This document shows positions 60,774-64,000 of a stretch of DNA of 64,000 nucleotides, piece by piece. A program made the position numbers and the translations under genes. The notes below the pieces were generated by a model. It worked only from the letters and a program-made list of their open reading frames with translations. It had not been told where the DNA came from and made no database searches. Source of the stretch: Rhodopseudomonas palustris (lineage in GTDB: Bacteria; Pseudomonadota; Alphaproteobacteria; Rhizobiales; Xanthobacteraceae); assembly GCF_034479375.1 (NCBI RefSeq), contig NZ_CP140155.1, positions 992,001-1,056,000 on the forward strand, written 5' to 3'. The number at the start of each line of letters is the position of its first letter. Position 1 is the first letter of the stretch.

Positions 60774-61541
60774 TCAGCACTGCTCCTTGCCGCAGCGGGC
60801 GAGCGCCACCTTCTGGCGCAGCGTGTCGAGGCCGACCGCGCCGACCACCACCTGCTTGCCGATCACGTAGCTCGGCGTGCCGTTCATCCCCATCGCTTCC
60901 GCGAGCCTGAAGCTCTCTTCAATGGTGGCGCGCACTTCCGGGCTCGCCATGTCCTTCTCGAGCCGGGCCATGTCGAAGCCGGCGTCCTTGGCGGCGGCCA
61001 TCGCGCGCGCCTTGTCGGCCTGGCCGCGGCCGCCCATCAGCTTCTGGTGGAAGTCGAGATACTTCTTGCCGTCGGGCGCCTGCATGCGCACCGCGATCGC
61101 CACCTGCGCCGCTTCGACCGAGGGCGGGCCGAGCACCGGAAACTCCTTCAGCACGATCTTGAGCTTCGGGTCTTCCTTCATCAGCGTGAGCATGTCGGTC
61201 ATCGCGCGCTTGCAGTAACCGCAATTGTAATCGAAGAACTCGACGAAGGTGACGTCGCCGTCCTTGTTGCCGAGCGTCACGCCGCGGGGCGAATTGAAGA
61301 TCGCCTGGGCGTTGTCCTTGATCGCGGCCTGATGCTTCTCGGCGGCGGCATTGGCCTGGCGCTTGCTCAGTTCGTCGGATGCCTCTTCCAGGACCTCCGG
61401 GTGCGACACCAGATAGTCCTTGATGATCTGTTCGATCTGGCTGCGCTGCTCGTCGGAGAATTTCTGCGCCGCGGCGGCAACTGGCGCGCCGATCAAAACG
61501 AGCGCGAGCAGGGCGGCGGCAAAGCGGCGGAACGACAGCAT
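60774..61541 (-). CDS. DsbA-family thiol:disulfide protein
   Basis: A 255-residue periplasmic protein with signal peptide (LSFRRFAAALLALVLIGAPVAAAAQ), a helical N-terminal segment (SDEQRSQIEQIIKDYLVSHPEVLEEA), thioredoxin-fold active site FDYNCGYCKRA (CxxC), and the cis-Pro region NGTPSYVIGKQVVVGAVGLDTLR. It belongs to the DsbA/BDBD-D3 group that forms or shuffles disulfides. ATG 61541. Confidence 0.93.
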   Translation of the reverse strand: MLSFRRFAAALLALVLIGAPVAAAAQKFSDEQRSQIEQIIKDYLVSHPEVLEEASDELSKRQANAAAEKHQAAIKDNAQAIFNSPRGVTLGNKDGDVTFVEFFDYNCGYCKRAMTDMLTLMKEDPKLKIVLKEFPVLGPPSVEAAQVAIAVRMQAPDGKKYLDFHQKLMGGRGQADKARAMAAAKDAGFDMARLEKDMASPEVRATIEESFRLAEAMGMNGTPSYVIGKQVVVGAVGLDTLRQKVALARCGKEQC

Positions 61542-61760
61542 GGGCAATCCCTTCAGACGGACAATCGGATACGTATGGCGCACGGATTCGTGCGCTTCAT
61601 AGCGCTTTTCCCGCCCAATTACGCGCAATTTGTGAACACGTTCCGGTCGGGCGCACCAAAACCCGCCTGCCGCGAAGCGGCGGCGGCCGTAGCGATCGGG
61701 GCCGGCGCCGGCGTTCGTCGTCGCGACCGCCGGCACCGTCTGACTGTGTGACGCCGTGGG

Positions 61761-62390
61761 CTACTTGACGGTGGTCAGGCGCAGATAGGGACGCGGCGCG
61801 TCCCAGCCCTGGGGAAACGCCTTCACGGCGTCTTCGCCCTGCAGCGACAGCGGGATGATCACCTTGTCGCCGGCCCGCCAGTCCGCAGGGGTGGCGACGC
61901 GATACTTGTCCGCAAGTTGCAGCGCATCGATCACCCGCAGGATCTCGTCGAAATTCCGGCCGACATTCATCGGGTAGGTCATGGTCAGCCGGATCTTCTT
62001 GTTCGGGTCGATGATGAACACCGAACGCACCGCTGCGGTTTCGCTCTGGTTGGGATGGATCATGTCGTAGAGCCGCGCCACCGTGAGGTCGGCATCCGCG
62101 ACGATCGGAAACTGCAGATCGGTCTGTTGCGTATCGTTGACGTCGTCGATCCACTTCAGATGCTCCGACACCGTGTCGGTCGAAAGCCCGAGCGGCTTGA
62201 CGTTGCGCGCAGCGAATTGCTGCGACAGCTTCGACGTCTTGCCCATTTCGGTGGTGCAGACGGGGGTAAAATCGGCGGGATGGCTGAAGAAGAAGACCCA
62301 GGAATCGGCGGCCCAATCGTGCAGCGAGATCCGACCCTTGGTGGTGTCGGCGGTGAAATCGGGCGCGGTGTCGCCGATATGGAGAGACAT
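61761..62390 (-). CDS. 1-Cys peroxiredoxin (Prx6 type)
   Basis: A 209-residue peroxiredoxin: APDFTADTTKGRISLHDW, FFFSHPADFTPVCTTEMG with the peroxidatic Cys, and FIIDPNKKIRLTMTYPMNVGRNFDEILRVIDALQ. No resolving Cys is visible. It reduces peroxides. ATG 62390. Confidence 0.95.
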   Translation of the reverse strand: MSLHIGDTAPDFTADTTKGRISLHDWAADSWVFFFSHPADFTPVCTTEMGKTSKLSQQFAARNVKPLGLSTDTVSEHLKWIDDVNDTQQTDLQFPIVADADLTVARLYDMIHPNQSETAAVRSVFIIDPNKKIRLTMTYPMNVGRNFDEILRVIDALQLADKYRVATPADWRAGDKVIIPLSLQGEDAVKAFPQGWDAPRPYLRLTTVK

Positions 62391-62600
62391 CGATTGAACT
62401 CCTGTGTGCCTAGGAAATGAGCAAGCCCGCGCGCGGCGCGGGACAGCCCGACTGTAGTGACGCTTTGTGGCACCGTGAAAGCGGGAACGGCTCGAGCCGT
62501 GTCGAGGCGGGGCGGGGCGGTGCGCGATCACCACTTCATTATAGCGAATGATCGCGCACCGTGGTCAGTGCTTTCAACGCAGATCAACCACGCATTTCGA

Positions 62601-62996
62601 CTACGGGCAGGGGCGAGCCCGGCCGTCGTTGCCGATATAGGTCATGGTCGCCGGGTTGAACGAGCGGTAGCGCTGTGAGCAGTAGCCGATCGCATCGCGG
62701 CGGCGGGCGTCTTCCGCGGCGCTCGCAGCGATCGCGCCGCCGATGATGGCGGCGCCGATGCCGAGTCCGATCGCCGCGCCGGCATTGCCGCCGCCGCCCC
62801 AGCCACGTCCGCGTCCACGTCCACCACCGCGTCCACGGCCGCGCTGTGCGTAGGCCGGCGTTACGCTCGCCGTCATCGCCAAGCCCGTGGTTGCGATCAT
62901 GCCGAAGCCGTACATCGTCAGCAGCATGACGCCGGCCAACGCGCGCGTGATCAGCCTGCGTGCGGTGCCGCCGTCTTGCGGTCTCGATTTCATCAT
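62601..62996 (-). CDS. Small secreted Gly/Arg-rich protein with BA14K-like tail
   Basis: A 131-residue protein from ATG 62996 (a second ATG follows). A hydrophobic signal segment is followed by QRGRGRGGGRGRGRGWGGGG, a Gly/Ala hydrophobic helix (GAAIGLGIGAAIIGGAIAA), and the tail YCSQRYRSFNPATMTYIGNDG-ARPCP, which matches the BA14K-like tail of the protein at 45134. It is likely a small envelope protein with one membrane-spanning or membrane-associated helix. Confidence 0.78.
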   Translation of the reverse strand: MMKSRPQDGGTARRLITRALAGVMLLTMYGFGMIATTGLAMTASVTPAYAQRGRGRGGGRGRGRGWGGGGNAGAAIGLGIGAAIIGGAIAASAAEDARRRDAIGYCSQRYRSFNPATMTYIGNDGRARPCP

Positions 62997-63146
62997 GGAT
63001 GTCTCTCCCTCTTCTGGTAGCCGCGCGACTCTAGGCGCGAGGGCGCGGCATGGCAAACATCGAGACACTCTGTCGCCGCGATGTATTTGCCAGACTGCCC
63101 CCGTCTGCGGCCGATACGCGTGTGATCGGCGATCACACGCAGTACG

Positions 63147-64000
63147 CTATTTGGATGTTGGTTTCGCTTCGACGATATCGTCCGCCTTGACCCAGCCCGG
63201 CGAGCCGACCGGGAAGCGGGTTTTGGCGCGGGACGCCAGTTCGCGCGCGGTCTTGTTGTCGCCGCGCAGGAACGCCGCCTGGGCCGAGGCGAGATCGGCC
63301 TCGGCGTAGTCGCCCTTGCGGCCATAGGCCATCGCGAGCTGGCTATAGCCGAGCGGCGCTTCGGCCTCGCGCGACAAGGCGGCGCGCAGAATCCGGATCG
63401 CCTCGTCGGTGGTACTCTTGTTGCCGGAGGCGACCAGCGCCTGGCCGAGCAGCATTTCGATCAGGGGCGCGCCGCGGCTGAGCGACAACGCCTTGCGCAG
63501 CGGCGCGATCGCTTCCTGCGGCCGGCCGCCTTCGAGCAACGCCTGGCCGCGCAGCTCGTAGAAATAGGGGTTGTTCGGCTCGCTCTGGATCAGGCCGTCG
63601 ATCTGGGCCAGCGCCGAGCGCGGATCGCCGTGCAGATAAGTCGAGATGGCGCGGGCGTAGCGTGCGGGGAGGCTGGTGTTCGACGGCGGATAGCGCCGGT
63701 TAACGGTGTCGGGACGCTCCATGAAGCCGGAGGTCTTGGCCCGCATCATATCGTGGCGGAGCTGCAGCCCGGGATCGTCCTTCTTGTCCCAATTGGCGCT
63801 GGAGCGCGCGAGTTCTTCCAGTGCGCGGACGCGTTCGGCCGGCATCGGATGCGACTGCGCATAGGGATCGGCCCCGCGCGCGGCGAACAGGCTCTCGTCG
63901 GTGAAGCGGCGGAAGGTCTCGTACATGCCCTTCGCGGACTGGCCGGTGGCGTCGAGAAATTTCACCGCGGCCTTGTCGGCGTTCTCTTCCTGCTGGCGCT
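63147..64000 (-). CDS. M48 family metalloprotease with C-terminal TPR repeats (5' end outside window)
   Basis: The minus-strand frame is open to the window edge. It begins with QEENADKAAVKFLDATG, the part just after the zinc-binding His motif in BepA/YfgC-type M48 proteases, then SHPMPAERVRALEEL, then TPR repeats (ALAQIDGLIQSEPNNPYFYELRGQALLEGG, EAIAPLRKALSLSR). The HExxH motif is not in the window. This type of periplasmic protease/chaperone works in outer-membrane protein assembly. The stop is at 63147. Confidence 0.9.
   Translation of the reverse strand, partial: RQQEENADKAAVKFLDATGQSAKGMYETFRRFTDESLFAARGADPYAQSHPMPAERVRALEELARSSANWDKKDDPGLQLRHDMMRAKTSGFMERPDTVNRRYPPSNTSLPARYARAISTYLHGDPRSALAQIDGLIQSEPNNPYFYELRGQALLEGGRPQEAIAPLRKALSLSRGAPLIEMLLGQALVASGNKSTTDEAIRILRAALSREAEAPLGYSQLAMAYGRKGDYAEADLASAQAAFLRGDNKTARELASRAKTRFPVGSPGWVKADDIVEAKPTSK

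Overview
The window is high-GC alphaproteobacterial DNA, most likely from Rhodopseudomonas palustris or a close Nitrobacteraceae relative. The call rests on the combination of draT/draG (reversible ADP-ribosylation of nitrogenase reductase), a Porin_2 outer-membrane porin, an NDUFA12-type complex I subunit, several aromatic-catabolism clusters, BA14K-like secreted proteins, and what looks like the p-cumate operon known from R. palustris. No IS element, prophage, rRNA gene or CRISPR array was seen.

Region 1 (1-6589): a MarR-type regulator is divergent from a HicB-like gene, a Rieske oxygenase with its flavin/ferredoxin reductase, a relic of a substrate-binding protein, a class III CoA-transferase, a thiolase-like enzyme and its DUF35 partner. 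This reads as an aerobic CoA-linked aromatic or alicyclic catabolic operon. Region 2 (7041-16154): a GntR/FCD regulator with a perfect palindromic operator is divergent from a CUT2-type ABC importer. One permease is fused to a six-bladed propeller domain. A second free propeller protein, the ATPase and an acyl-CoA dehydrogenase follow. A CoA-transferase relic lies just after it.

Region 3 (16400-30339): a meta-cleavage pathway for an alkyl-benzoate, best matched to p-cumate. The minus-strand operon encodes the reductase, alpha and beta subunits, diol dehydrogenase, Rieske ferredoxin, CymR-like TetR repressor and two VOC proteins. One VOC protein is an intact extradiol dioxygenase; the other has lost all its metal ligands. 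The divergent plus-strand operon encodes an ACMSD-type decarboxylase, an unknown 176-residue protein, an acyl-CoA synthetase and a C-C hydrolase. A binding protein, a 2-keto-4-pentenoate hydratase and an SDR follow. The divergent promoter carries a sequence closely resembling the cumate operator.

Region 4 (30873-39103) lies between two tRNA-Ser genes. It holds an AraC regulator, draT-draG, small unknown proteins, a GrlR-like protein, and nikR divergent from a TonB-dependent receptor with a near-consensus NikR box between them. Region 5 (39759-64000) is mostly housekeeping: porin, lytic transglycosylase, EamA exporter, NDUFA12 protein, DJ-1/GlxA divergent pair, a GH-A glycosidase, an esterase, a DUF2155 protein, aat, a spermidine-synthase-like protein, a translationally coupled three-gene two-component set, accC-accB-aroQ, a DsbA-like protein, a 1-Cys peroxiredoxin, two BA14K-like proteins and the C-terminal part of an M48 protease with TPR repeats.
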